A DNA stretch of 64,000 nt, taken from NCBI RefSeq assembly GCF_036227105.1, contig NZ_CP109434.1:1802001-1866000 (forward strand), in the 5' to 3' direction. Source of the stretch: Amycolatopsis sp. NBC_01488 (lineage in GTDB: Bacteria > Actinomycetota > Actinomycetes > Mycobacteriales > Pseudonocardiaceae). Below, one piece after another: positions 17,613 to 26,536 of the stretch. A model generated the notes under the pieces. The model made no database searches. It saw only the letters and a program-made list of their open reading frames with translations, and had not been told where the DNA came from. Each line of letters opens with the position of its first letter. The stretch's first letter is position 1. Both the position numbers and the translations under genes were made by a program.

Positions 17613-18934
17613 CCGCGACCGCCGAAGCCACCCGTGCCACCCGTGCCGCCGGTGCCGCCGGTGCCGCCGGTGCGGGTGCCGCCACCGGGGAAGCCGCCGG
17701 TCCCGCCGCCCGGGAACCCGCCGGTGCCGCCGGTGCCGCCGGTCCGGCCGTTGCCGCCGGTCGTGCCGGTCGCGGCCGTCGCGGTGAGCACGACGTTCTC
17801 GCCCTCGGTCAGCCCGGAGGTGATCTGCACCGTGGACTCGCCGCGGATGCCGACCTGCACCTGGCGGGTGACGTTCTGGCCGTTCTGCTGCACGGTGACG
17901 ATGTTGGTGTTGCCGACCGTCGTCACGGCCGCGGCCGGCACGCTCAGCGCGTTCTCGGCCGAAGCGACGGTGATCACGACGCTCGCCGACTGGCCGGGCC
18001 GCAGCCCGTCCGGCGGGTCGGTCAGCGCCAGCTGCGCGCCGTAGGAGACCACGCTGCCGCTCGTCGTCGGCGTCAGGTTGATGCTCGAGACCGTCGCCTG
18101 GACCGGCTTGTCCGGCAGCGCGTTGAGCGTCACGGTGGCCTTCTGACCGGTCTTGACCTTGCTGACGTCGATCTCGGCGACCGAGGTGTTCACGACCAGG
18201 CCGGTCATGTTCGTGATGGTGATGAAGCCGCTGCTGCTGGTGCTGCTGCTCGACGCGGTCCCGGAGTTCGACGAGCCCTGCCCGCCCTGCCCGCTGCCGC
18301 TGCTGCTCGACGACGACTGGGAGCTGCTGCTCGCCGAGCCGCTGGAGGACTGCTGCCCGACCGCGCCGTTGACGGCGGTGACCGTGCCGGCGCCGGGCGC
18401 GTAGAGCGTCGTGTTGTCGAGCGTCTGCTGCGCGGTCTGGACGTCGAGCTGGGCCTGGTCCAGCTTCGCCTGCGCCGAGGTGACGTTGTTGGCCGCCGAC
18501 TGCGTGCTGTTCTGGCTGTTTTGGCTGTTCTGCCCGGTGGTCGGGGTTGCTTCGGCGGTTTCCGCGGCGTCCAGGCTGTCCTGGGCGACCGCGAGGTTCG
18601 CCTTCGCGACCTGAAGCTGCTTCGACGCCTGCGTGCTGTCGATGGTCGCGAGCTTCTGGCCGGCGCTCACGACGTCGCCGACCTTCACGTCGATCGAGGT
18701 GACCTTGCCCGCCGTCGAGAAGTTCGCCGCGCCGGTGTAGCTGCTGGCGAGCGTCCCGGCGGCGGAGATGGTCTGGGTGACCGTCGCGCGGCGCACCGGA
18801 GTGCTGCGCGACTGCGCCTGCGCCGTGTTCGGCGTTGGGCTGAATGCCTGGTATATCCCGAAACCCGCCCCGGCCAGGAGTACGACCAGAGCACCGTTGA
18901 TCACCCATGCCTTCGAGGCACGCACGCGCGTCAT
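17609..18934 (-). CDS. HlyD/MacA-like efflux adaptor with Ser-rich insert and Gly/Thr tail
   Basis: 441 residues. One N-terminal membrane helix (about 10-28), biotinyl-lipoyl-like halves, a coiled-coil hairpin (about 95-175), then a low-complexity Ser/Gly/Gln insert (about 195-235) and beta-barrel domains. The tail from about 395 is made of TGGTGG and FPGGG repeats. Start ATG 18934. It is the first gene of the HlyD-ATPase-permease-DUF5666 operon. A MacA-like adaptor in a Gram-positive may link to the cell wall instead of an outer membrane. Confidence 0.9.
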   Translation of the reverse strand: MTRVRASKAWVINGALVVLLAGAGFGIYQAFSPTPNTAQAQSRSTPVRRATVTQTISAAGTLASSYTGAANFSTAGKVTSIDVKVGDVVSAGQKLATIDSTQASKQLQVAKANLAVAQDSLDAAETAEATPTTGQNSQNSQNSTQSAANNVTSAQAKLDQAQLDVQTAQQTLDNTTLYAPGAGTVTAVNGAVGQQSSSGSASSSSQSSSSSSGSGQGGQGSSNSGTASSSSTSSSGFITITNMTGLVVNTSVAEIDVSKVKTGQKATVTLNALPDKPVQATVSSINLTPTTSGSVVSYGAQLALTDPPDGLRPGQSASVVITVASAENALSVPAAAVTTVGNTNIVTVQQNGQNVTRQVQVGIRGESTVQITSGLTEGENVVLTATAATGTTGGNGRTGGTGGTGGFPGGGTGGFPGGGTRTGGTGGTGGTGGTGGFGGRG

Positions 18935-18996
18935 GCGGCAACCCTGCTGCCGCTGCTTAGCAATTGACTGTTCGTTCCCTGTGCGGGAGCTGTGTA

Positions 18997-19335
18997 TCAG
19001 GCCTTGGGCTTCGGGTGCCGCGCACGGACCGCGAGCGAGAGCTGACGCACCGCGTCGACCAGCAGGATCGCGGCCACGGTGCCCATCCCGATGGCGGCCG
19101 CGAGCAGCCCGCCGAAGTACCGGTGCGACTCGAGCGTGGCGCCGTCGTCGGTGTGCGTGACGACGGTGGCGACACCGCCGTGCCAGAGCGCGTAGGCGGC
19201 CCACCCCGCGGCGACGGCCAGCACGACTTCCACGACGGCGACGAGCGTCCGCCACGGCTTGTGCAGCCGAGCTTGCGGGCCGGGTTCTTCCGGCGGCCAG
19301 AGCTCGGCCCCGGTGGGCTGCGGGAGGTCGATCAC
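18997..19335 (-). CDS. Two-span membrane protein, unknown
   Basis: 112 residues with two membrane helices (about 32-50 and 73-95) joined by a short polar loop. Start GTG 19335 is the only ordinary start in frame near the previous gene, whose stop is 14 bp away. It appears to be the last gene of the hemB-downstream membrane-protein group; small membrane proteins stand after hemB in mycobacteria too (Rv0514-like, from memory). No function is known. Confidence 0.7.
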   Translation of the reverse strand: MIDLPQPTGAELWPPEEPGPQARLHKPWRTLVAVVEVVLAVAAGWAAYALWHGGVATVVTHTDDGATLESHRYFGGLLAAAIGMGTVAAILLVDAVRQLSLAVRARHPKPKA

Positions 19336-19348
19336 GGAAGTGATTTTC

Positions 19349-19795
19349 TCATGCTTCCTTCGGAGTCGCCCGGACGAGCCGGTCCAGCGCGTCCTGGAGG
19401 GCCTCGACGTCCTTCGCCCACGCCAGGACCACCGTGCCGTCGGCCAGCTCGACCGGCAGCGAGTCGTACTTCCGCGGCACCGACCAGCCGCCACCCAGCA
19501 CCCGGGCCCCGACCGGTGCGCCGACGTCCTGCACCGACGCCAGCTGGTCGGCCGCCACCTTCTCCCGGCCCTGACGCAGCTGCTTCGTCGTGACTTCCAG
19601 CGAGAGGAACCGGCGCCGCGCATACACCCACGGCACCGTGATGGCGCACAGCCCGGCGCCGACCATCAGCCAGCCCACGACGTGCACCGGGCCGCCCGTC
19701 GCCAGCTCCGCCAGCGCGCCGGCCACCGCGAACACCGGGCCCCACAGGACGGCGGCCCAGCTCACGCCGGACTCGGCGTAGAGCCGGTCGCTCAC
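19349..19795 (-). CDS. DUF3093-like membrane protein
   Basis: 148 residues. Two membrane helices (about 10-30 and 36-52) are followed by a soluble domain that resembles DUF3093/PH-like domains (SLEVTTKQLRQG.., GTVVLAWAKDVEALQDALD). GTG 19795 overlaps the stop of the gene upstream (GTGA). The family assignment is moderate and the function is unknown. Confidence 0.65.
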   Translation of the reverse strand: MSDRLYAESGVSWAAVLWGPVFAVAGALAELATGGPVHVVGWLMVGAGLCAITVPWVYARRRFLSLEVTTKQLRQGREKVAADQLASVQDVGAPVGARVLGGGWSVPRKYDSLPVELADGTVVLAWAKDVEALQDALDRLVRATPKEA

Positions 19796-20328
19796 GGCTT
19801 GCGGCCGGCCTTCGGGAAGTAGCCCACCACCGACGGCAGGTACAGCAGCACCAGCGCGATCACGAACAGCAGCACCGCGACCAGCGTCAGGTAGTTGATG
19901 ATCGGCGCGACGACCATGATCAGCAGCACCATCACGATCGGCAGGATCGTCAGCACCGTCCGGGCCGAGCGCGTGCCCTCGCGGGCCTTGTACGCGAAGA
20001 GCAGGAACAGCAGCACGAACACGATCGACCCGCCGAGCAGGTACCACAGCAGCGCGGTGACGCCGTCCGCGATCATCTGCGGCGTGTACTTCGGGTCGGT
20101 GGTGCCCTTGACGTACTGGTCGATGACCGCGGACTTGGTGCTCAGCAGCTGGACGTACCCGAGGATCAGCACCACGCCACCGGCGAGCCACAGCCAGAAG
20201 GAGATCGCCACGGGCCGCGGTGGCGTCGCCTTGGGCGCCTTCTGCCCCGGCAGCACCGGGTCCGGCGAGCGGCCCTTCTTGCGCCGTTCGTCGTCGGTCA
20301 GACCGGTGAGGTCCTCTTTGTCTTCCAC
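19792..20328 (-). CDS. Four-span membrane protein following hemB
   Basis: 178 residues: a charged N-terminus, then four membrane helices (about 42-62, 85-110, 120-143, 145-165). Start GTG 20328, 17 bp after the hemB stop, so very likely in the hemB transcript. It corresponds in place and size to mycobacterial Rv0513 (from memory). The function is unknown. Confidence 0.75.
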   Translation of the reverse strand: MEDKEDLTGLTDDERRKKGRSPDPVLPGQKAPKATPPRPVAISFWLWLAGGVVLILGYVQLLSTKSAVIDQYVKGTTDPKYTPQMIADGVTALLWYLLGGSIVFVLLFLLFAYKAREGTRSARTVLTILPIVMVLLIMVVAPIINYLTLVAVLLFVIALVLLYLPSVVGYFPKAGRKP

Positions 20329-20345
20329 GCGTGGACTCTAACGGG

Positions 20346-21326
20346 TCAGTCCAGCCAGGCAGCGGCTTCGGTGGCCCAGTACGTGAGGATCAGGTCGGCG
20401 CCCGCGCGGCGGATCGACGTCAGCACCTCGAGGACCGTGCGCTCGCGGTCCAGCCAGCCGTTCGCCGCGGCGGCCTCGACCATCGCGTACTCGCCCGAGA
20501 TGTTGTACGCCGCCACCGGCACCGGGGAGATCTCCGCGGCCGCCTTGATGACGTCCAAATAGGACAGCGCGGGCTTGACCATGACCATGTCCGCGCCCTC
20601 GGCGAGGTCCAGTTCGATCTCGCGCAGCGCCTCGCGGCCGTTGCCCGGGTCCTGCTGGTAGGTCTTGCGGTCGCCCTTGAGCTGCGAGTCGACGGCCTCG
20701 CGGAAGGGGCCGTAGAACGCGCTGGCGTACTTCGCGGAGTAGGCGAGGATCGCCTTGTCGCTGTGCCCGACCTCGTCGAGCGCCCGGCGGATCACGCCGA
20801 TCTGGCCGTCCATCATCCCGGACGGCCCGAGCACGTGCGCCCCGGCTTCGGCCTGCGCGACGGCCATCTCGGCGTACACGCGCAGGGTGGCGTCGTTATC
20901 GACCCCGCCGTCGGCGTCGAGGACACCGCAGTGGCCGTGGTCGGTGAACTCGTCGAGGCAGGTGTCGGCCATCAGCACGGTGGCGTCGCCCAGCTCGTGC
21001 CGCAGGTCGCGCAGGGCGACGTTGAGGATGCCGTTTTCGTCGATCGCGCCCGAGCCCTCCGCGTCGCGCGTGGCGGGGACGCCGAAGAGCATGAGCCCGC
21101 CGACGCCGGCGTTGACCGCGTCGACGGCGGCCTTCCGCAGCGTGTCGCGGGTGTGCTGCACGACGCCCGGCATGCTCGAGATCGCCTTCGGCTGGTCGAG
21201 GCCCTCGGCGACGAACATCGGGAGGATCAGCTGGCGTGGCCGCAGCGTCGTCTCACCCACCAGCCGGCGCATGGCCGGGGTGGTGCGGAGCCTGCGGGGG
21301 CGATGCTCGGGGAACACTCCTCCCAA
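20346..21326 (-). CDS. hemB: HemB, 5-aminolevulinate dehydratase
   Basis: Condenses two 5-aminolevulinates to porphobilinogen. The Schiff-base lysines are Lys199 ([14 protein letters not shown]) and Lys251 ([10 protein letters not shown]). Metal-site cysteines are at 123 and 133 ([14 protein letters not shown]). TTG 21326 (326 residues) has GGGAG 8-12 bp upstream; GTG 21317 is an alternative but leaves no room for a Shine-Dalgarno. A 14-bp hairpin separates it from hemD. Confidence 0.95.
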   Translation of the reverse strand: MGGVFPEHRPRRLRTTPAMRRLVGETTLRPRQLILPMFVAEGLDQPKAISSMPGVVQHTRDTLRKAAVDAVNAGVGGLMLFGVPATRDAEGSGAIDENGILNVALRDLRHELGDATVLMADTCLDEFTDHGHCGVLDADGGVDNDATLRVYAEMAVAQAEAGAHVLGPSGMMDGQIGVIRRALDEVGHSDKAILAYSAKYASAFYGPFREAVDSQLKGDRKTYQQDPGNGREALREIELDLAEGADMVMVKPALSYLDVIKAAAEISPVPVAAYNISGEYAMVEAAAANGWLDRERTVLEVLTSIRRAGADLILTYWATEAAAWLD

Positions 21327-21349
21327 GGTACTCCCGCTCCCCGGAATGC

Positions 21350-21398
21350 CATGAGGGGCACCTGCATGGCCATAGAGACCATGAAGGTGCCCCTCATG
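21350..21398. repeat. Inverted repeat between hemD and hemB
   Basis: CATGAGGGGCACCT (21350-21363) pairs perfectly with AGGTGCCCCTCATG (21385-21398). The loop contains a second dyad, CATGG/CCATG (21365-21369 with 21379-21383). It may attenuate or end hemACD transcription before hemB. Confidence 0.7.
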
Positions 21399-21408
21399 AA
21401 CGACAACC

Positions 21409-22941
21409 TCAGGAGCGGCGGGCCCGCTTCGCCTTGCGCGGCGGCGGCAGGGCGCCCTCGGCGCGAAGCCGGGCGGCGTGCTCGGCCAGCGCGTCCACCA
21501 GGTGCGGCACGTCGGCCTTCTCCGGCTGGACGTCGACCCGGAGCCCGAACTCGACCGCGGTTTCCGCGGTCTTCGGGCCGATGCACGCGACCAGCGTGCG
21601 GGTGTGCGGCTTGCCGGCGATGCCGACCAGGTTCCGCACGGTCGAGGACGAGGTGAAGCAGACCGCGTCGAAGCCGCCGGTCTTGATCATCTCGCGGGTC
21701 TCGGCGGGCGGCGGGGCGGCCCGGACCGTGCGGTACGCCGTCACGTCGTCGATCTCCCAGCCGCGCTCGCGCAGGCCGGCCGACAGGGTCTCGGTGGCGA
21801 TGTCCGCCCGCGGCAGCAGCACGCGGTCGACCGGGTCGAGGACGTCGTCGTACGGCGGGAACTCGGCCAACAGGCCTTCCGAAGACTGCTCACCGGAGGG
21901 AACCAGCTCGGGGATGATGCCGAACGAGCGCACCTTCGCCGCGGTGGCGGCGCCGACGCAGGCGATCTTCACGCCGGAGAACGCTCGGGCGTCCAGGCCG
22001 AACTCCTCGAACTTCTCCCACACCGCGCGGACCGCGTTGGTGGAGGTGAAGACGATCCACTGGTAGCGGCCGTCGACCAGGCCCTTGACCGAGCGCTCCA
22101 TCTGCGCCGGGCTGCGGGGCGGCTCGACCGAGATGGTCGGCACCTCGTGCGACGTCGCGCCGTGGCCGCGCAGGCGCTCGGCCATCTCGCCGGCCTGCTC
22201 CTTGGTGCGCGGCACCAGGACCTTCCAGCCGTACAGCGCCCGCGACTCCCACCACGACAGCTTCGAGCGGTGTCCGGCGGCCTGGCCGATCGTGACGATC
22301 AGCGGCCCGACGAGCTCGCCCGCGTCGTTGGCAAGCTTCTCGAGCGTGGTGTCGAGGGTGCGCTGGGTGTTGATGGTGCCGTTCGCGGTGACCGCGACCG
22401 GGGTCGACGCCGGAACGCCGTTGCCGGTCAGCGCCGACGCGGCCTCGGCGAGGTGGGCCGACGACGCGTGCAGCACCAGCGGGCCCGGCGAGGCGGCCAG
22501 TGCCGCCCAGTCGACGTCGCCGCGGACGTCGACCTCGGTGTGCGTGCCGCCCAGCGCGACGCCCGCGTACGCCGGGACGGCCGCACCCGGCGAAACGCCC
22601 GGGACGACGTCGAACACGGCGCTCGTGCGCGCGACCGCCTGCACCTCGGCCACCACGGCCGGGGTGGTCAGCGGGTCGCCCGCGATCAGCCGCAGCACCA
22701 GCCGGCCGGCCTTGGCCTCGGCGGTGAGGTCCTTGGCGACCTCGGTGGCCTCGCCGACGGCGGGCCGGACCTCGGCGCCCTCGGCGGCCATGGCCAGCAC
22801 GGCCTGCGGCACGTCGGGGTCGGTCACCACGACCTCGGCCTTGGCGAGCAGTTCCTGGGCACGGACCGTGAGCAGGCCGGCGTCGCCGGGGCCGGAGCCC
22901 ACGAACGCTACGCGCCCGGTGGTCTTTCGCGCGGGGGTCAT
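21409..22941 (-). CDS. hemD: HemD with N-terminal CobA-like domain, uroporphyrinogen-III synthase
   Basis: 510 residues. The N-terminal half (about 10-245) has the SUMT/CobA methylase fold ([19 protein letters not shown], then RLIAGDPL). The C-terminal half (about 255-500) is uroporphyrinogen-III synthase ([34 protein letters not shown]). ATG 22941 follows AGGAG at a normal distance. Such fusions are standard in actinobacteria; whether the methylase half is active is not clear from sequence. Gap to hemC is 82 bp. Confidence 0.93.
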   Translation of the reverse strand: MTPARKTTGRVAFVGSGPGDAGLLTVRAQELLAKAEVVVTDPDVPQAVLAMAAEGAEVRPAVGEATEVAKDLTAEAKAGRLVLRLIAGDPLTTPAVVAEVQAVARTSAVFDVVPGVSPGAAVPAYAGVALGGTHTEVDVRGDVDWAALAASPGPLVLHASSAHLAEAASALTGNGVPASTPVAVTANGTINTQRTLDTTLEKLANDAGELVGPLIVTIGQAAGHRSKLSWWESRALYGWKVLVPRTKEQAGEMAERLRGHGATSHEVPTISVEPPRSPAQMERSVKGLVDGRYQWIVFTSTNAVRAVWEKFEEFGLDARAFSGVKIACVGAATAAKVRSFGIIPELVPSGEQSSEGLLAEFPPYDDVLDPVDRVLLPRADIATETLSAGLRERGWEIDDVTAYRTVRAAPPPAETREMIKTGGFDAVCFTSSSTVRNLVGIAGKPHTRTLVACIGPKTAETAVEFGLRVDVQPEKADVPHLVDALAEHAARLRAEGALPPPRKAKRARRS

Positions 22942-23023
22942 CTGTGCGTTTCTCCTCTTGCGGCGGCCGTGCACGACTGCACGGACGCAGGTCTCCTACG
23001 TCTTCGAAGCGCTCGCGAGAGCG

Positions 23024-23971
23024 CTACTGAGCCGGGCCGGAGAGGGCTCCGGCTCCGAGGTCCAGCAGCTCGGCGGCCAGGTCCTTGCCCAGCTGGGCGG
23101 CCTGGTCCTTGTCGGCCAGCGCGATGGCCCGGACCATGTCCACCGCGCCGTTCTCGCCTTCGACCGCGGCGGTGCCGCGCAGCGAGATCCGTTCCACGAC
23201 CTTGCCCTCGGCGTCGAGATCTTCGACGATCTCGGCGAGCGCGCCCACCGGCGCGCTGCACCCCGCCTCGAGCGCGGCCAGCAGGGCCCGCTCGGCCGTC
23301 ACCGCGGCCCGCGTGCCCTCGTCGTCCACTGTGGACCTGAGCAGCTGCTCGAGGTCCACGTCGGCGGACCGGCACTCCACCGCCAGCGCGCCCTGGGCGG
23401 GTGCGGGCAGCATCTGGATCGGGTCGAGGGTCTCGGTGATCGCCTCGGCCAGTCCGATCCTGGCCAGTCCGGCACGCGCCAGCACCACGGCATCCAGCTC
23501 GCCGTCGGTCACCTTGCGCATGCGGGTGTCGATATTGCCGCGAATCGGCACGATTTCCAAACCGAGACCCAGCGCGCGCAGCTGGGCGGTGCGCCGGGCG
23601 GCACCCGTGCCCACCGTCGAACCCGGCGGCAGCTCGCCCAGCGTGAGCCCGTCGCGCGCGATCAACGCGTCCCGCGGGTCTTCGCGCGGCGGCACGGCGG
23701 CGAGCGTGATGCCCGGCTCGGGTGCGGTCGGCAGGTCCTTGTAGGAGTGGACGATGACGTCGACGTCGCCCCGCAGCAAGGCTTCCCGCAGCGCGGAGGT
23801 GAACACGCCGACACCGATCGTCGCGATCGGCGCCAGCGACTTGTCGCCGGGCGTGGTCACCTTGACGATCTCGACCTCGACGCCGGTGGCGCGCAGGGCG
23901 TCGGCGACGGTCCCGGTCTGGGTGAGCGCGAGCTTCGAACCACGCGTGCCCATGCGAATGACTCTGGTCAC
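23024..23971 (-). CDS. hemC: HemC, hydroxymethylbilane synthase
   Basis: Joins four porphobilinogens into hydroxymethylbilane. 315 residues with the N-terminal [13 protein letters not shown], the catalytic aspartate in HSYKDLPT, the cofactor-binding arginines in [13 protein letters not shown] and IRGNIDTR, and the dipyrromethane cysteine Cys238 in [10 protein letters not shown]. Start GTG 23971, 2 bp after the hemA stop, so the two are co-translated. Confidence 0.95.
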   Translation of the reverse strand: MTRVIRMGTRGSKLALTQTGTVADALRATGVEVEIVKVTTPGDKSLAPIATIGVGVFTSALREALLRGDVDVIVHSYKDLPTAPEPGITLAAVPPREDPRDALIARDGLTLGELPPGSTVGTGAARRTAQLRALGLGLEIVPIRGNIDTRMRKVTDGELDAVVLARAGLARIGLAEAITETLDPIQMLPAPAQGALAVECRSADVDLEQLLRSTVDDEGTRAAVTAERALLAALEAGCSAPVGALAEIVEDLDAEGKVVERISLRGTAAVEGENGAVDMVRAIALADKDQAAQLGKDLAAELLDLGAGALSGPAQ

Positions 23972-23973
23972 TG

Positions 23974-25281
23974 CTACTTCTTCTCTGGTGGGGGCTTCGG
24001 GCTCGCCACGGCGGCCGGTGCCTGCGGGTCGAGGCAGAACAGTTCTCGCAACGCGTTCGCGTAGTCGGTGTCGGCCGTCTCGGCGGCCAGCTGCTTGACC
24101 CGCACCGTCGGCGCGTGCAGCAGCTTGTCGACCACCCGGCGGACCGTGCGGCCGACCTCTTCGCGAACGGCGCCGTCCAGTTCGGGGAGCCGGTTGTCCA
24201 GCCGGAGCAGCTCGGCGTCGACGACCTCGGCCGCGCGCTTGCGCAACGCGGTCACGGTCGGCGTCACCTCGGCGCTGCGCTGTCCGGCGAGGTAGTCGCG
24301 CACCTCGTCGAGGACGATCCCGGTCGCCTTGGCCGTCTGGCGCTCGGTGGTCGGGGTGCCGGCTTCGCGCATCCGGCGCTGGATGGTGGCCAGGTCGACG
24401 ACGCGCACGCCGGCCAGCTCGCCGACCGCCGGATCGACGTCGCGGGGCAGGCCGAGGTCGCAGACGACCAGAGCCCGGCCGCCGCGCGGCAGCACGTGCT
24501 CCGTGCCGAAGACGGCGTCCTGCGCGCCGGTGCAGCAGATCACGACGTCGGCGTCGCGCACGGCGTCGGCGACCGCGGACAGCGGGATCGCGCGGGCCGG
24601 CACGCCCTGCTCGGTGACGTTCGCGGCGAGGCGGCGGGCGCGGGCGTCGGTGCGGTTGGCCACGGTGATCTCGCCGATCCCGGCCTTGCGCAGCTGCGAC
24701 GCGCTCAGCGCGCCCATCGAGCCCGCGCCGACGATGACGGCGTGCTTGCCGGCGACGTCCCCGGCCGCGGCCAGCGCCTCCGACACGACCGACGCGCCGA
24801 GCTGGTCGAGCCCGGTCTCGGTGTGGACGCGCTTGCCGACGCGCAGCGTGGTCTGGATCAGCTCGTGCAGCGTGCGGCCGACGGTGCCGGCCTCGCGCGC
24901 GGTGGCGTAGGCGGACCGGACCTGGCCGAGGATCTGCGTCTCGCCGACGACCATCGAGTCCAGGCCCGAGGTGACCGAGAAGAGGTGCTCGACGGCCGCG
25001 CCGGCGTAGTGCACGTACAGGCTGTCGTAGAGGTCGGCCGGCTCCATCCCGGCCTGGCGGGCGAGCACCTCGGAGACGTCGTTGAGGCCGCCGTGGAACG
25101 TCTCGACGACCGCGTAGACCTCGATCCGGTTGCACGTCGAGACCAGCATGACCTCACTGACGTGCTCGGCCTGCTGCAGCTCGTCGAGCACCTTGCCGAT
25201 CTCGGGCGCGGGCACCGCGACGCGCTCGAGCGTGCTCAACTCGGCGCTGCGATGCGAAAGCCCGACCGCCAACACGCTCAT
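23974..25281 (-). CDS. hemA: HemA, glutamyl-tRNA reductase
   Basis: First enzyme of the C5 haem pathway, reducing glutamyl-tRNA to glutamate-1-semialdehyde for HemL. 435 residues. The catalytic Cys50 is in [28 protein letters not shown] follows, and a NADPH-binding Rossmann segment ([15 protein letters not shown]) lies near 180. ATG 25281 overlaps the rex stop (ATGA, 25278-25281), so haem entry is translationally tied to the redox sensor. Confidence 0.96.
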   Translation of the reverse strand: MSVLAVGLSHRSAELSTLERVAVPAPEIGKVLDELQQAEHVSEVMLVSTCNRIEVYAVVETFHGGLNDVSEVLARQAGMEPADLYDSLYVHYAGAAVEHLFSVTSGLDSMVVGETQILGQVRSAYATAREAGTVGRTLHELIQTTLRVGKRVHTETGLDQLGASVVSEALAAAGDVAGKHAVIVGAGSMGALSASQLRKAGIGEITVANRTDARARRLAANVTEQGVPARAIPLSAVADAVRDADVVICCTGAQDAVFGTEHVLPRGGRALVVCDLGLPRDVDPAVGELAGVRVVDLATIQRRMREAGTPTTERQTAKATGIVLDEVRDYLAGQRSAEVTPTVTALRKRAAEVVDAELLRLDNRLPELDGAVREEVGRTVRRVVDKLLHAPTVRVKQLAAETADTDYANALRELFCLDPQAPAAVASPKPPPEKK

Positions 25282-26204
25282 GAGCGCACCACCATTTCCC
25301 GTCCGCCGTCCGGACCCGAGCCGTTCCGCCCGCTGCCTTTGCCATTCTCGGCGGGCGAGCCCACGGCCGGTAATCCGGAAGTGCCCTGATTACCGGCGGC
25401 GTCATCCGCGCGGCGGGCCACATGAAACGAGAGTATCTGCAGCTCCACGGCCAAATCCACTTTGCGGACCTCAATGTGAGCAGGAACCTGCAACACGACC
25501 GGGGCGAAGTTGAGGATGCACTGGACACCGCCCGCGACCAGGCGGTCACACACCGACTGGGCGGCGGTGGGCGGGGTGGCGATCACGCCGATGGAGATGC
25601 CGCGCTCGGCGCAGACCCGCGGGATGTCGTCCATGTGCGACACCGGGAGGCCGCCGACCGGCACGCCGATCAGGTCCGGGTCCAGGTCGAACAAGGCCTC
25701 GACCGGGAACCCGCGCCCCGGGAAGCCGCCGTAGTTGGCCAGCGCGTGGCCGAGGTTGCCGATCCCGACCACGGCCACCTTGTGCTGGCGCGTGAGGCCC
25801 AGGATCCGCTCGATCTGGCTGACCAGGACGCTGACCTCGTAGCCGACGCCGCGGGTGCCGTAGGAGCCCAGGTACGAAAGGTCCTTGCGCAATTTCGCGG
25901 AATTGACGCCCGCGGCCTGGGAAAGCTCTTCGCTGGAAACGGTCGTCGCGCCTTGTTCCGACATTCCGGACAACACCCGGAGGTAGACGGCGAGGCGCGC
26001 GACCGCGGCTTCGGGGATCGACTTCGCCCGGACGGCCTCGGGGGCATCCCCGTTGGGGACACCGCGGCCGTTGCCCTCGGCGGGTACCGCGGGGATTTCG
26101 GCGGTCGGCGCGTTGTCGGCGTCCGGGGTGTCCTGGCGGCGCGTCCGGCGCGGCGGCCGGCCCGGGGAGCCCGCTTCGTCGCGCCTCCCCCGCTGTGTCA
26201 CCAC
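25278..26204 (-). CDS. rex: Rex, NADH/NAD+-sensing repressor
   Basis: Dimeric redox sensor that leaves its operator when NADH rises. About 308 residues: a long polar N-terminal extension, a winged HTH ([20 protein letters not shown]), then a Rossmann domain ([19 protein letters not shown]). The N-terminal 50 and C-terminal 40 residues are low-complexity extensions beyond the usual Rex core. Start GTG 26204 or the adjacent GTG 26201; an AGGAG stands 8 bp before the first. A Rex operator lies 130 bp upstream, so it probably controls its own operon with hemACD. Confidence 0.93.
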   Translation of the reverse strand: MVTQRGRRDEAGSPGRPPRRTRRQDTPDADNAPTAEIPAVPAEGNGRGVPNGDAPEAVRAKSIPEAAVARLAVYLRVLSGMSEQGATTVSSEELSQAAGVNSAKLRKDLSYLGSYGTRGVGYEVSVLVSQIERILGLTRQHKVAVVGIGNLGHALANYGGFPGRGFPVEALFDLDPDLIGVPVGGLPVSHMDDIPRVCAERGISIGVIATPPTAAQSVCDRLVAGGVQCILNFAPVVLQVPAHIEVRKVDLAVELQILSFHVARRADDAAGNQGTSGLPAVGSPAENGKGSGRNGSGPDGGREMVVRS

Positions 26205-26333
26205 GCCGTCGTCTCCTGCCCGCTGTGCACCCGGCGGCCATCGCCACGGCCGTTCCGAACTGTGTCTTGACCCAGGGCGCGGGGTCCGGTTCGATGCGGA
26301 CCGCCCGGGGGCGATGGTTCTACGGTAGACCAC

Positions 26334-26351
26334 TTGTGAACGCGCGCACAA
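26334..26351. promoter_or_regulatory. Rex operator (ROP) before rex-hemACD
   Basis: TTGTGAACGCGCGCACAA has TTGTG and CACAA at the 8-bp spacing of the ROP consensus TTGTGAANNNNTTCACAA, and most inner bases fit in the left half. On the minus strand it lies just upstream of a TACCGT -10-like hexamer (26322-26327), where bound Rex would block RNA polymerase. The 332-bp gap 26205-26536 holds no gene. Confidence 0.8.
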
Positions 26352-26390
26352 AGTCACTGGTCGGAGGCGGTTCCGCGCGGCGCTCGATCA

Positions 26391-26403
26391 TGACACGGTG
26401 TCA
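26391..26403. promoter_or_regulatory. Palindrome upstream of the Rex operator
   Basis: TGACAC-g-GTGTCA, a perfect 13-bp dyad 40 bp beyond the Rex site, possibly the site of a second regulator of the haem operon. The GC-only palindrome at 26461-26476 is more likely a terminator of the molybdoenzyme gene. Confidence 0.4.
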
Positions 26404-26536
26404 GAATCCTTGTCCGCCAGGCACTTCCGGGGCAGGCGGGCGCCGAAGGGTGATCGAGTGCGGCGCGGCCGCGCCGACGGTGCCGCGGCGAGCGGCGCAC
26501 CGGACACGGTGAACGGCTCCGGCGCGCTGCTCGTGG

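Noticed and set aside
17640..17760. Tandem GCCGCCGGT repeats as a CRISPR-like or satellite array
   Set aside because: They encode the Gly/Thr repeat of the HlyD-like protein in frame; there are no spacers.
26461..26476. The palindrome CGGCGCGGCCGCGCCG as an operator
   Set aside because: It is made only of G and C and lies after the molybdoenzyme stop; chance or a terminator is more likely.
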